A stretch of 64,000 bases of DNA from positions 1,415,960-1,479,959 of the forward strand of contig NW_003314262.1 of assembly GCF_000143415.4 (NCBI RefSeq), written 5' to 3'. The DNA comes from Selaginella moellendorffii (Eukaryota > Streptophyta > Lycopodiopsida > Selaginellales > Selaginellaceae). Of this stretch, positions 1 to 9,681 are shown piece after piece. Both the position numbers and the translations under genes were made by a program. Below the pieces are notes generated by a model. The model was not told where the DNA came from and did not search any database. It saw nothing but the letters and a program-made list of their open reading frames with translations. Numbering within the stretch: position 1 is the first letter of the stretch; each line of letters starts with the position of its first letter.

Positions 1-1532
1 GTGTAATGTGATCAGAAAGATGATCCACAAAACAACCGAAATACTGCATGTTGCTTAAGAAGCATTGCATATCATTCACACACTTCGGAGTAAGAAACTT
101 TAAAATAGCCACAAATTTATTAGGATCAACTTACAAACCTTCACGAAAAATATGGTATCCAAGATAAGTTATGTCCTTGGACCTTGGACTAAACATGCAC
201 TTTGACTACTTCAACTTTAAACCAACTTCTCATACCCAATCCAACACTTTATAAACATTATGGATGTATTCCTCTTACGTCCCCTCCGAGTAAATCAAGA
301 TATCATCAATGAAGTTAGTAATTATCTCCGGCATATTGCAAAACATCTCATCCATCATCCACTGAAAAGTCATTAAAGTACCAAATGGTGTACAAACCAA
401 ACGGTGTATGAAAAATAATTTTAGAAATATCTTCTTCTGCTATTAGTACTTGCCAATACCTAGAAGCAAGATTGAGCTTGGTGAACTAATAACTTCTCCC
501 TAGACGATCCAAGAGATCAATAGTGTGAGGAAGGGGGTACACATCTGGGATCATCACTTCTTTTAATAAATGATCGTCGATGTAGAAATAAATACTAACA
601 TCTCCTTGATGTTTGCACATAAAATCTTGATCTTTTTTAGTGACCGATAATGAATAGAAACCTTGATTAAACGAGCATCCCTAGTTGAAATCAGATGACA
701 TGTGGCAATCTTGACCTCAGATGATAGGTTAAAGTCAAAGAGATCGGCATACTCCATGAGGCGGTCAACTGCTGCAACATAAAGACTATCAAAGGGATCA
801 GAAAAGGGAAGAGCAAAACAAAATAGAAATATAAGAGGAAGTAATAGAGAGATAAAAGTAATAGAAGCAAAGGTAGAAGCAAAGGGACAAAGAAGTCCAA
901 AAGTGAAAGGACTTGATGAAATATAAGGAAGTATGAGATAAAGAGGAGAAGCCTCAAAGTCACATTTGGCATGATTGCATTGCAACTAATCCATACCAAA
1001 TATGAGGTCAAAAGCTTGACTCGACACTATCCATAATGACTGCAACCCAAGCTTGAGATCGCCCATATGCACAACAAGGTCCACTTCATCCCATGCACAT
1101 GCATGTGTACGGGTGTCGCCATAAAGAATGAAAACTAGCTCTATTGTACAATGCAAATGTAGATAGCAATGTATGGCTATAGGTCGAGCAATAAAAGATA
1201 AACTTAAACATGTATTAACCAACACAGAGAGAATAATAAGAGGCCTCTTGTTATAAAAACAAGCTTGGAAAGTAAATACTAGATGAATTGGTGCCGAGTG
1301 AACCCTTTGATGATACTCCTAAAAGAAAGATAGAAGGGTCATAAACTTATTTGCAAGATCCTTCCATTACTCATATGACTCCTTATTTCCTAGATGCATC
1401 TTGGTGTCTAAACCTTCCACTACAGCAACATCAATAAAATGTTATTGACACCAAGGTCTTTACACAGGATATGGAGGCTACCAATCTGGAAAATGCTGAC
1501 AACGGCAATAAATGTGACTAGCTTCATCACAT
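1..1532 (-). mobile_element. Degenerate Ty3/gypsy element, copy 1 (pol part)
   Basis: This stretch matches, block by block, the better preserved copy at 61,090-61,700 (reverse transcriptase) and 63,090-63,780 (upstream, gag-side sequence), in the same orientation. Shared landmarks are the RT segment at about 1-640 and the block at 950-1,120 that parallels 63,200-63,320. All frames are broken, so no protein is made. It resumes at 3,211 after the solo LTR inserted at 1,533. The 3' part of the element lies before the window. Family assignment rests on the RT and integrase remnants of the paralogue at 59-62 kb. Confidence 0.75.
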
Positions 1533-3205
1533 TGTAAATGACTAATTTTTCCATTCTACTTTAGCCATTTAACCACACCTTTAACAACTTAAAGGAGTCT
1601 CACTCATAAACTTCATAAGTCTTATTCTTGACTTGGGGACATGTTAGCCCTATAAATGGCATATATGCCACTCAACTTTTGCATTTGATCCCAGTGATCC
1701 ACATGTCCAATCCCATGACTAACACCCAAACGTACTATTAACATATAAGCCCGTTACGCTAAGGCCATACCCGTTCACTCTTGTTACATTAATAGTCCAA
1801 AACCACCTCCATCACAGTCTTATTTTTCACAGACTAGGCCATCCATCCATGAGTGGTCATCACCTAACCACACCTTAGCACCCTTAGGATGCTTGGAAAC
1901 ATGGAGAATGCCATTCCCCAATGTCTCTTTTCCCATTCCCATCAAGTCCTTCTCCATCTATGGTCATGCTCACCAACTCTGCCACTGGATCAAGGCTCAA
2001 AGGCCTAACCACTAAGTCCCACTAACTTTTGGATTTCCTCACTATGTGACCATATTTTTTGTCACTATACTAGAGGATTATTCCTCTTCCTTTCCATAGT
2101 TTAGAACTTTAGGATGATATTTCGAAACACCATAGCCCTACACAAGCTTTATGGGTACTCTTCCCACCTTCCACCCTTATGTACCCTAGCTATGTGGCTA
2201 AAGCAAGGTTCTAATGAGCCAAGCAAGGTATCCAAGTAGGTAGTGCCATTCATACTTGGATTGGGAGCATTAACCATTCGATCTTTCAGGGGAGTTAGAG
2301 CCGGCTCTTGAACACTTCACCAAGATTACCCGCTTGTCTGTCTGTATTCATTTTAGCCTTAAACTCCTTAGTGGATATATCATCACTGAACACGTGGGTA
2401 TAACCTTCTTTGGTCACACTAGCCTTTCCTAGCCAAATTGGCTCCACTGGAGTCCTCCCCCTATTATACTTTTGGAGCTCACCAAACCTCCCAGGGTGTA
2501 GGAGACAATCACTTTGGGCTTTCACTCTCAGACTCAGACTTGGACTCGGACTCGGACTCAGACTCAGACTCAGACTTAGTCTTGGACTCGGTCTTGGTTT
2601 CAGTCTCGGGCTCGGTCTTGGTCTCAGTCTTAGACTTGATCTCAGTCTCAGTCTTGGTCCCGGTCTCGGTCTCGGTCTTGGTCTCGACCTCGGACTCAAT
2701 CTCGGGTCCATCTCAAACTCGACCTCGGACTCCATTTCAGATCTATCTCAAACTCCATCTTAGGTCCATCTCAGACTTCATCTTAGGTCTATCTCGGACT
2801 CCATCTTACGTCCATTTCGAACTTGATCTCAGGTCCATCTTGGACTCCATCTCTGACTCCATCTCTGACTCCATCTAGGGTCCATATTATACTCCATCTC
2901 GAATTCCATCTCAGACTCCTTCTTGAACTCCATCTTGGACTCTTTTTCGGACTCATTCCTAACACTTCCATGTGTCACGACACTTGGCATACGTTAGTCC
3001 TTCTTATGTCCCTTTTTAGAGACTCATTCACCGATTACTTCATGCTCATCCCTTGAGCACTTCATTTGGAGTTCCACTCCCACTCTCAACTTTCTAAGTT
3101 AGAGTCTTTGGTCCAAACATGTTATATTTGTGGACTTCTGCTTTGACCACTACCATGTGGCACTTTTTCGGCTCCACTTTGGGGCTTAGGGATTTATGTC
3201 TCACA
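1533..3205 (-). mobile_element. Solo LTR, family D, with TSD CACAT
   Basis: A unit beginning TGTAAATGAC and ending GTCTCACA interrupts the gypsy copy. The 5 bp on either side, 1,528-1,532 and 3,206-3,210, are both CACAT, the target-site duplication of an LTR insertion. Sequence similarity runs along its length with 23,591-25,401 and partly with 31,073-32,605 and 35,928-36,774. The minus orientation is taken from the degenerate primer-binding site next to the copy at 35,928. No internal domain remains, so this is most simply a solo LTR left by LTR-LTR recombination. It carries a low-complexity array. Confidence 0.85.
2523..2960. repeat. Low-complexity array inside family D LTR (CTCGGACT / CTCGGACTCCAT type)
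   Basis: The array opens with hexamer-like units (ctcgga, ctcaga, ctcggt) and changes to ~12-bp units of the type 'ctcggactccat' mixed with 'ctcgggtccat'. It is open in several frames on both strands and so produces long Ser-Asp, Leu-Gly or Arg-Pro ORFs that are not genes. Related arrays sit at the same place in the other family D copies. Confidence 0.8.
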
Positions 3206-3600
3206 CACATGCCTAGCTAGCCACGACCACATCCTTGCCTTTGTCTTTGAACTTGAGCAACAATAGCATCAACTTCCATCTCCCATAGGAAGTAGAATTG
3301 AAGGATATACAATGAGAAATGGAAGAGATAATATTTTATAATGTTGTGCTAAGCAAAGAGCATTTTTAAAGGTGGCTGGAGCAATAAGTCCTACAAAATT
3401 TTGATGAAGTGCTGGCCACAACATTCCCAGTTTGATCTGCTTCGACATATTTAGCTCCACATAAAGCAAGAGGCTTCAAAAACAAATGCCAAATTACATC
3501 ACTAACTCAAATAACCCTTGATGAAGACGATCCAATTGCTGGCATCATCACAATCGTCAACATGTTCGAATGCATGTTTGACAATGTCTGAAAGAATATT

Positions 3601-3846
3601 TCAATCCTCACGAATGGCTGCAATCAAATTATTGTACCACTGCAATGCCATCCCTTGGAGACACATGGGAAACTCATGCAAATATTGAGCATCATCCCAA
3701 GAATGATATGTGGCAATCACCATGAAATAATTGAACCAATAGTACATATCAACTTTAAGATTCTCATGAAAGAACTCCGGCCAAATGCGAACATTGGCAC
3801 CAAAAATAGGAAGAGCTATACCATGTGCTATGAATGCCACCACCAA
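3601..3846 (-). pseudogene. Retrotransposon Gag remnant (gypsy copy 1)
   Basis: An 81-codon open stretch resembling the core of plant Ty3/gypsy Gag (retrotrans_gag type). It reads through a typical aromatic-rich region and the characteristic ALQWYNNL segment close to its end. Gag forms the cytoplasmic particle in which reverse transcription occurs. The open stretch is far shorter than a working Gag and the flanking frames contain stops, so it is a fossil. Its place between the LTR at 4,169-4,344 and the pol remnant at 1-640 agrees with the element order on the minus strand. Confidence 0.6.
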
Positions 3847-4168
3847 TTGAGTTTAATTGGTCAACTGCAATTGCATAGCATCAAACAATTGCACCAACTG
3901 TTGTTCTAGAGTCAAAAGAGGAGAAGACTACCCTCTGCCATAAAAATGAAAGAAAAGGAAAAAGTAAAAATAAAGAAATGAAAAAAGCTAGAAGGAAATG
4001 GAGATCTAGACAATGCAAAAACTAAATCTAAACAATCCTGAAAGGAAAGAATAGAATAAAAGAAATGGAAAAAGCTAGATCTAGACGATGCAAAAACTAA
4101 ATCTAAACTAAAATCCCAAATTTAAGCATTCCTTAGGGATAATCAAATGTGCCCTTTATCTCCACCAA

Positions 4169-4344
4169 TGTGAGTGCATGGAATATAAAGAGGGAATACA
4201 AAAAATGTGCATATCAATTAGCCTAAAAACCTTAACTTATATACAAGAGCAAGTAGTTTAGATTGAAATTGATCCGACGGCTACTAAAATCCAAGTACGC
4301 TAATATTAGTATATAGCATCATAGCTGTACACTTGGATGTTACA
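4169..4344 (-). repeat. LTR of gypsy copy 1 (about 176 bp)
   Basis: Starts TGTGAGTGCATGG and ends GGATGTTACA. The same sequence recurs at 58,642-58,813 as the LTR of gypsy copy 2 (shared blocks 'aatacaaaaaatgtgcat' and 'tatcaattagcc'). TG...CA ends and recurrence at an element edge support an LTR. Confidence 0.7.
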
Positions 4345-4971
4345 TTCTATAAATTTTTTAGAAAAATTTATAAATTATAAATATATACTAACTATTAGAT
4401 GGTAAAATATTCTAGAATATTCAAATATATTTTAGGTATATCTATTACCCTTGCCAAACATAAAAGTGGTCACAAAAGGAATATTTTAGAGTAACAAATA
4501 ATTCACCTTTAACATTGATTTTTATCTTAAGTGAATAAATTATATTTAACTCTATTATTTAAGTATTTCTTTTCTAGAGCATGGCATCTAAACCCTAAAC
4601 CCTCCTGCCATGCTCTAGTTCAATGAAAACTTGAACACTTGTAGGATATCCACTTGTCCAAGGAAGTAATAGACGGGCAAGCATCTTAGTGATTGCCCAA
4701 AGATATCTGGGCAATCACTGAGATGCCATCCCATCTGTAACTTACTTAGAGCACATAAACTCATACCACTTCCATTTTCTGGGTTGGTGTCAACATAACA
4801 CCTTCACATTGCTGATGTGTCCGATTTCCTAGCCTGAAAGGAAGAAGGCCGGATCCTCATGCAGCAAGCTCCTCCCATCAAGGAAAAGGTCGATGCCTTC
4901 ACGAAACTCGGGACTTCTCAATTCAGGGGACTTTAAAGCTTCTGTACAGAGAAAACATGGTTTGCCTATAG
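4345..4971. other. Non-genic spacer, AT-rich
   Basis: No supported gene. AT-rich up to about 4,580, with one 14-bp stretch of two CCCTAAA units (about 4,589-4,602), then a more GC-balanced sequence leading to the reading frame at 4,972. Confidence 0.5.
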
Positions 4972-5158
4972 TCGCAGATTGCTGCCAGCAAGTGGCACAT
5001 ACTTCTGATGGTCTTGCGGAATGCTGCTCAAGACTCCAGGAAGGTAGACAGCATCATGGCGGATCGTTTTGCAAAGGCGGTGAAAATATGCAAGTCATAC
5101 GACCATACCTCTGTTGCGGAGAGAGTCATCAAGAACAACTGTCTCGACTTCAAGACAT
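4972..5158 (+). pseudogene. Unrecognised short reading frame, possible gene or exon fragment
   Basis: One frame is open from just after a stop at about 4,969 to a TGA at 5,156-5,158. It encodes about 61 residues of ordinary composition, rich in basic and hydrophobic positions, ending KNNCLDFKT. The composition is unlike the low-complexity ORFs of this window. I do not recognise the family. It lies directly before the copia LTR-like sequence at 5,474 and may be a host gene fragment or an exon tail. No start codon or splice site can be fixed with confidence. Confidence 0.25.
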
Positions 5159-5473
5159 GAAAGATAACCACGATCCGACATGTCAATTGGATCGCCAGAA
5201 CGATCGACTGGACATACAAGCTGTCAGTGGTTGATCGTGATTGATGCAGATAAGCTGATAGCAGCCTTCCAAGAAGAGGTTAGTGAGCAATGTTTGACCA
5301 AGCAGCAGCACTACCTTGGTTTGTTTGTTTGTTTGTTGTGCTACATTTGGATAAAGAGTCTACCCAAATGTGTCCAGCTTGGGATTCACTCCGACAGTGT
5401 GACTCATCTCACAGTTACCTCAGGCTGCCAAAAGCCCGTGTACACGATGGAAGAAGTGAGCCCAGGAGCAGAG

Positions 5474-5556
5474 TATACAAGTTTTGTGTCCGTTCATTTC
5501 AGCATCCACATAAATCTCTTGCCACCTTGGATTAGACTCCAGGCTGGCTATCTACA
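5474..5556 (-). repeat. Ty1/copia LTR start, minus-strand copy
   Basis: On the minus strand this begins TGTAGATAGCC immediately after a purine-rich stretch following the RNase H end (ctcacggctgagtgggag), as expected for PPT plus 3' LTR. The same ~83 bp recurs inverted at 6,794-6,876. The LTR probably extends further towards 5,270, but that end could not be fixed. Confidence 0.55.
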
Positions 5557-6793
5557 CTCCCACTCAGCCGTGAGAGTCTATAACGCTCATACCTTCACGA
5601 TGTTGTTGAAACTTGTCTTTGCTCAAAGCTTTTGTCATAATGTCTGCTGTCATTTGCTTCGTCGAAACATAGCTCAGCTGCACTCTGTTCACTAGAACCT
5701 GCTCTCGAACAAAATGTACCTTTATCTCGAAGTGTTTGGTGCGGCCGTGGAACTTCGGATTTTTCAACAACTCAATCGCGCTTCGATTGTCACAAAACAA
5801 AGTCACTGGCTGCTGCACTGGAAGACCAATCTGCTCCAGAAAATCTGTAAGCCACCTCGCTTCTTGAGTTGCTGTTGTTGCACCAATATATTCGGCCTCA
5901 GTGGATGAAAGTGCTGTGATTGCTTGTCGCTTGCTGCTCCAGCTGACAAGTCCAGGAAGAAAAGATATCCTGAAGTTGATCTTCTTGTATCCTTGTCGCC
6001 AGCCCAAACTGAGTCTGTAAAGCTGACAAGTTGCATACTCCTGGAGCTCCCACTGCTGCTAGACACACTGCTGATGCTTCTGTAGCTCAGTCGATATCCT
6101 ACTGTTCCTCGCAAATACCTGAAAATTCGTTTAACAACGCTCCAATGAACTTCTCCTGGATTCTCAAGAAATCTTGAGACTGCTCCAAATGCAAATCCCA
6201 AGTCTGGTCTGGTACTGATGGCTAGATTAATAAGGCATCCAACTGCTTGTATGGAACTCTCGCCATCACTGTTTTCTCCTCCTCAGAGTTGGGACTTTGC
6301 TCAATAGACAGCACAAGACCTGGATCCATTGGCGTTGCCACAGGCTTGCAATCTTGCATGTTGAACTTGTGCAAAATTTCTTCAACATAATGTGCTTGAG
6401 AGAGCTTGATGACTGCTGCTTCTCTGTCCCAAAGCACCTGGATCCCAAGGCTATAAGAAAGATGTCCAGTCGCTGAAATCTCGAACTGGGACAAAAACTG
6501 TTGCTCGAAATAGCTGATGATTGTTGGCGGACGGGCTGCCATATTATCATATAGAGCTAGAATAGAAAACGCATCTCCAGAACTAAAAATATACATGTTT
6601 GCTATCCGCAAAAATCTTCTTAAAGCCAATGGAGGAAAGAAACCTGTCCATGTGCTCATACCATGCTCTAGAAGACTGCTTCAAGCCATATAGTGCACGC
6701 TTAAGTCGACATACCTTCTGCTCCGGATAATGAATCCATCTGGCTGAGAAATATAAACTTCCTCCTGAAGCTCGCCATGTCTTGATATCAAGC
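5557..6793 (-). pseudogene. Ty1/copia pol fragment: RT and RNase H
   Basis: In minus-strand order it contains an RT part (6,790-6,222), including a stretch with LSYSLGIQV and MDPGLVLS, then a segment from about 6,201 with GFAFGAVSRFLENPGEVHW, then RNase H (6,007-5,564) with the diagnostic SSTEAEYIGA, a DNRSAIELLKNP segment and a C-terminal TKQMTADIMTKAL. These are hallmarks of plant copia polymerases, which copy element RNA into DNA and degrade the RNA strand. The frame shifts at least twice (around 6,222 and 5,960), and gag, protease and integrase are absent. It preserves the uninterrupted version of the site used by the MITE in the plus-strand copy (about 6,150-6,160). Confidence 0.85.
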
Positions 6794-7009
6794 TGTAGAT
6801 AGCCAGCCTGGAGTCTAATCTAAGGTGGCAAGAGATTTATGTGGACGCTGACATGAGCGGACACAAGACTTGTGCATGGAGAAAATGAAAAAGTAGTAGT
6901 TAGGTGAAACAGAGTATGTCGTTTAACTAGAAAACTACAGAGCAAATGATGATCTCATGGTCAAAACAAGACCACGCAGTGAGCAGCAAGGCTACGCAAT
7001 CTAGATCAT

Positions 7010-7868
7010 GTGACCACTCGACTGCAGCAAAAGAAGAGGAAGGGAAAAATCCGTGCTGTAGAAAAGTTCATTCAAGATCATGGTTGGAGCGTGCTGGAAA
7101 TTGTAGAAGAAATGACCACAACTAAGGCAATACCAATCCCTTTCTTTACAGGCACAGATTTTGAGAATTGGGTGAAAGAAATTTCATTCCTCTTTCTCTG
7201 GGACAACTGTCTCCGAGTTGTCCAGGGGACAGAGCTTAAGTCAGTGGCAAGCGACAAAGACGAATGGCAGGTCAGAAACGATAAGGCAATCTCCACTATG
7301 GGGATTGGCTTGGGCAAATTGCACCACCACCACTTGTATATCACGAAGACCGCAAAAGAGAATTGGACAGCCTTGAAGAACGTATTTGGGAACCAAGCTA
7401 GCTCAGAGATTTCAAAGGTTGAGTTAAAGTCTAAACTTGGCAGCAGATAAGACTCCAGCAGGAAGGCTGAAGTCGGTGCTCTCCCAGCTGTCAAGTTTAG
7501 GTGAAGCAGTCACCGAGAATGATAAGCGAGCAGTTCTTCTCAATGCTTTGGTTCGCCCAGAATTCAAATCATTGAAGACTATGCTCAAGAACTCAATGAA
7601 AACCTTCATTGAAATGCAAGCAGCTCTTATCAATAAAGAAGAACCAGCCAAAGACCAGACACCCGCAGATACAACCACAACCACAGCTTTGTTTGTCAAC
7701 TCAAAGCAAACAAAGAATTCTCCAGGTAGCGCTAGCAGTTTGGTGCGAGCAACACTGCAAGCAGTTTCAGGGCTAGCAATGTTGGAGACAGCAACTCACG
7801 TGAGCGTAAAGGTGAGTGCAATTATTGTAAGCGGGTTGACTACGCCAGAGAATGCCAAGACAGGTTAG
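7010..7868 (+). pseudogene. Copia Gag, frameshifted
   Basis: Two overlapping frames together encode a plant copia-type Gag (UBN2/DUF4219 kind). The first (7,010-7,450) holds the typical PFFTGTDFENWVKEI start; the second (7,437-7,868) holds the helical part with LLNALVRPEFKSLKTML. A third frame from about 7,800 reads ECNYCKRVDYARECQ, a remnant of the CCHC zinc knuckle that binds RNA. Two frame changes are needed to join these parts, so no working Gag is made. The distance to pol and the order agree with a copia polyprotein. Confidence 0.75.
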
Positions 7869-9681
7869 CAGGGCGTCCTCAAGGATTGGGGAGAAAGAAC
7901 GCCAGGACTGGCTATACAAATCAGTCAAGAGCATGGTAAGAGCTATTCCAGAACCTGTGTTTGTTCAGCAGCAGGATCAAGACGTAATCTGGCTAGACAC
8001 AGCAGCAAATATGCACATGACAGGCAGGCGAGAAACTTTCCTGAATCTCAGGAAAATTTCTACAGGCAGGCAGGTTGGTTTAGGAGACAAGAGTTTTCTT
8101 TCAGTTGTAGTAGTGGGCACAGTTCAAGTAAAGCTGGCCTCAGGAGAGCTCCGAGATATCAGGAACATGTATTTTGTTCCAGGCTTGGCGTATCATCTTT
8201 TCTCAATCGGTGAAGCTTCTGACAACGGTTTCTATTTTATTTTTAATGCCAAGCAGGCTATTATGCGAGACGCGAAGACAGATGCTTATGGACAACGCTA
8301 TTCTGGACTTCATAAACTTGACGCCACCATGGTTGTTCCAGATAAGCAGCCAGATCGAGCGCTCTCAACTCGAGCGAGTAATCTCCAGTTGTGGCATGAG
8401 CGTCTAGGCCATGTGCATGAAGACGCCCTCAAAGCAGTGTCCAGAGATCAAGCACATGCACAAGAATTCGAGTTTACAGGCAAGCTTGAATTTTGTGAGG
8501 CTCGTGTGCTAGGAAAACAAACACGCACATCATTTCCAAAGTTTTCAGAATCCAAGAGCAGTCAGCCTCTTGAGCTCGTTCACACAGATGTGTGTGGGCC
8601 TCTCCATGTCCAAAGTCATCGTGGAATGAGGTATTTTTTGACATTCATCAATGACCACTCACGCTACACAGTCGTGAGACTTTTGGCCAAGAAATCTGAA
8701 GTTCTTGATCACTTTAAAGTTTACAAGGCTTCTGCTGAAAATCTTCTTGGCAAGCAGCTCAAGACTTTACGCAGTGACAGAGGTGGCGAGTACAAGTCAC
8801 GAAATTTTATGAAGCTGTACAATGGGAGCGGTATCCAGCAGCAGTTTACAGCTCCAGATAGTCCTGCTCAAAATGGAGTTGCTGAAAGAATGAACCGGAC
8901 TCTTATGGTGAGTGCACGTAGCATGCTTATTCACGCAGGAATGCCACTATCGTTCTGGGCCGAGGCGATTAATACAGCCACATATATTCGCAATCGAGTG
9001 CCTACCCAGCCTCTTGCAGACATTCCTTATCGTCTTTGGACTGGGAAGCAAGTCAGCTTGAGACATCTACGAGTTTTTGGATGCATAACTTATGCGAAAG
9101 TTTCTAACACTCATCGCAGAAAATTGGAGCCGAAGAGCATTCCTTGCATCATGGTTGGCTATTGTCTCGAAACTAAAGTTTATCGTCTTTACAACATAAC
9201 CACCAGATCAATTCTTATCAGCAGAGATGTCAAGTTTGATGAGAATTCTCTTTACAAGCATTGTTATAAAAATCCTGAGACTCCGAGGACGTTTCTGGGG
9301 CATCTGGGCCGCAGCCGCAAGTGCACGGCCAGCAGCAGCTGCGAGTTCAGCAGCCTCAGCCTCAGCAGCAGGTCGAAGCAGAGTAGCAGCCTCCAATTGA
9401 GCCCACACCCGAGCAAGAAGATGAAGCAGTTATGCCATTTGATAACTGGCTTCATTTTTCCAGGTTTGTTTGATGAACCAGAGGAGGAGGAGTCTCCACC
9501 AGGGCAGCCGCAAGCAGAGCCTAGTACTCCTGTGGCTGCAAGATCTCAGCAAGAAGCCGATCTAATTATTCCCGGCAAACCATATCGGACATTCACACGC
9601 AGTGGGAGAGTTAGCTATTTATCGCAAGCAGCTCGCGATGCTCATAACTCCGGCCTCAAATTGCTGTCAGTGATGGAGTAG
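7852..9681 (+). CDS. Copia Pol: protease, GAG-pre-integrase, integrase
   Basis: An open frame of 609 codons. Protease-like WLDTAANMHMTG lies near residue 47, with D-T-A in place of the usual D-S/T-G. A GAG-pre-integrase segment (LWHERLGHVH) follows near residue 180. The integrase core has its catalytic acids in HTDVCGPL, SDRGGEYKS and SPAQNGVAERMN, spaced as DD35E. The tail after about 9,290 is low complexity and differs in frame from the paralogue at 21,388-21,849. It stops at a TAG (9,679-9,681) where the paralogue at 21.2 kb has CAG (Gln), so in the parent element this was an internal codon of a longer Pol. The product would be inactive without RT. Confidence 0.8.
   Translation: MPRQVSRASSRIGEKERQDWLYKSVKSMVRAIPEPVFVQQQDQDVIWLDTAANMHMTGRRETFLNLRKISTGRQVGLGDKSFLSVVVVGTVQVKLASGELRDIRNMYFVPGLAYHLFSIGEASDNGFYFIFNAKQAIMRDAKTDAYGQRYSGLHKLDATMVVPDKQPDRALSTRASNLQLWHERLGHVHEDALKAVSRDQAHAQEFEFTGKLEFCEARVLGKQTRTSFPKFSESKSSQPLELVHTDVCGPLHVQSHRGMRYFLTFINDHSRYTVVRLLAKKSEVLDHFKVYKASAENLLGKQLKTLRSDRGGEYKSRNFMKLYNGSGIQQQFTAPDSPAQNGVAERMNRTLMVSARSMLIHAGMPLSFWAEAINTATYIRNRVPTQPLADIPYRLWTGKQVSLRHLRVFGCITYAKVSNTHRRKLEPKSIPCIMVGYCLETKVYRLYNITTRSILISRDVKFDENSLYKHCYKNPETPRTFLGHLGRSRKCTASSSCEFSSLSLSSRSKQSSSLQLSPHPSKKMKQLCHLITGFIFPGLFDEPEEEESPPGQPQAEPSTPVAARSQQEADLIIPGKPYRTFTRSGRVSYLSQAARDAHNSGLKLLSVME

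Larger units (their letters stand above)
3206..4344 (-). mobile_element. Degenerate Ty3/gypsy element, copy 1 (gag and 5' LTR)
   Basis: Continuation of the element at 1-1,532. Positions 3,240-3,450 match 63,830-64,000. It ends in a probable 5' LTR at 4,169-4,344 on the minus strand, with a gag remnant downstream of that LTR in the expected order. The bases inside the LTR do not match an initiator-Met tRNA; the primer-binding site was not identified. Confidence 0.7.

Noticed and set aside
563-1225. ORFs of 79-140 codons at the left end
   Set aside because: They lie in the decayed gypsy copy and do not match a retroelement protein in frame.
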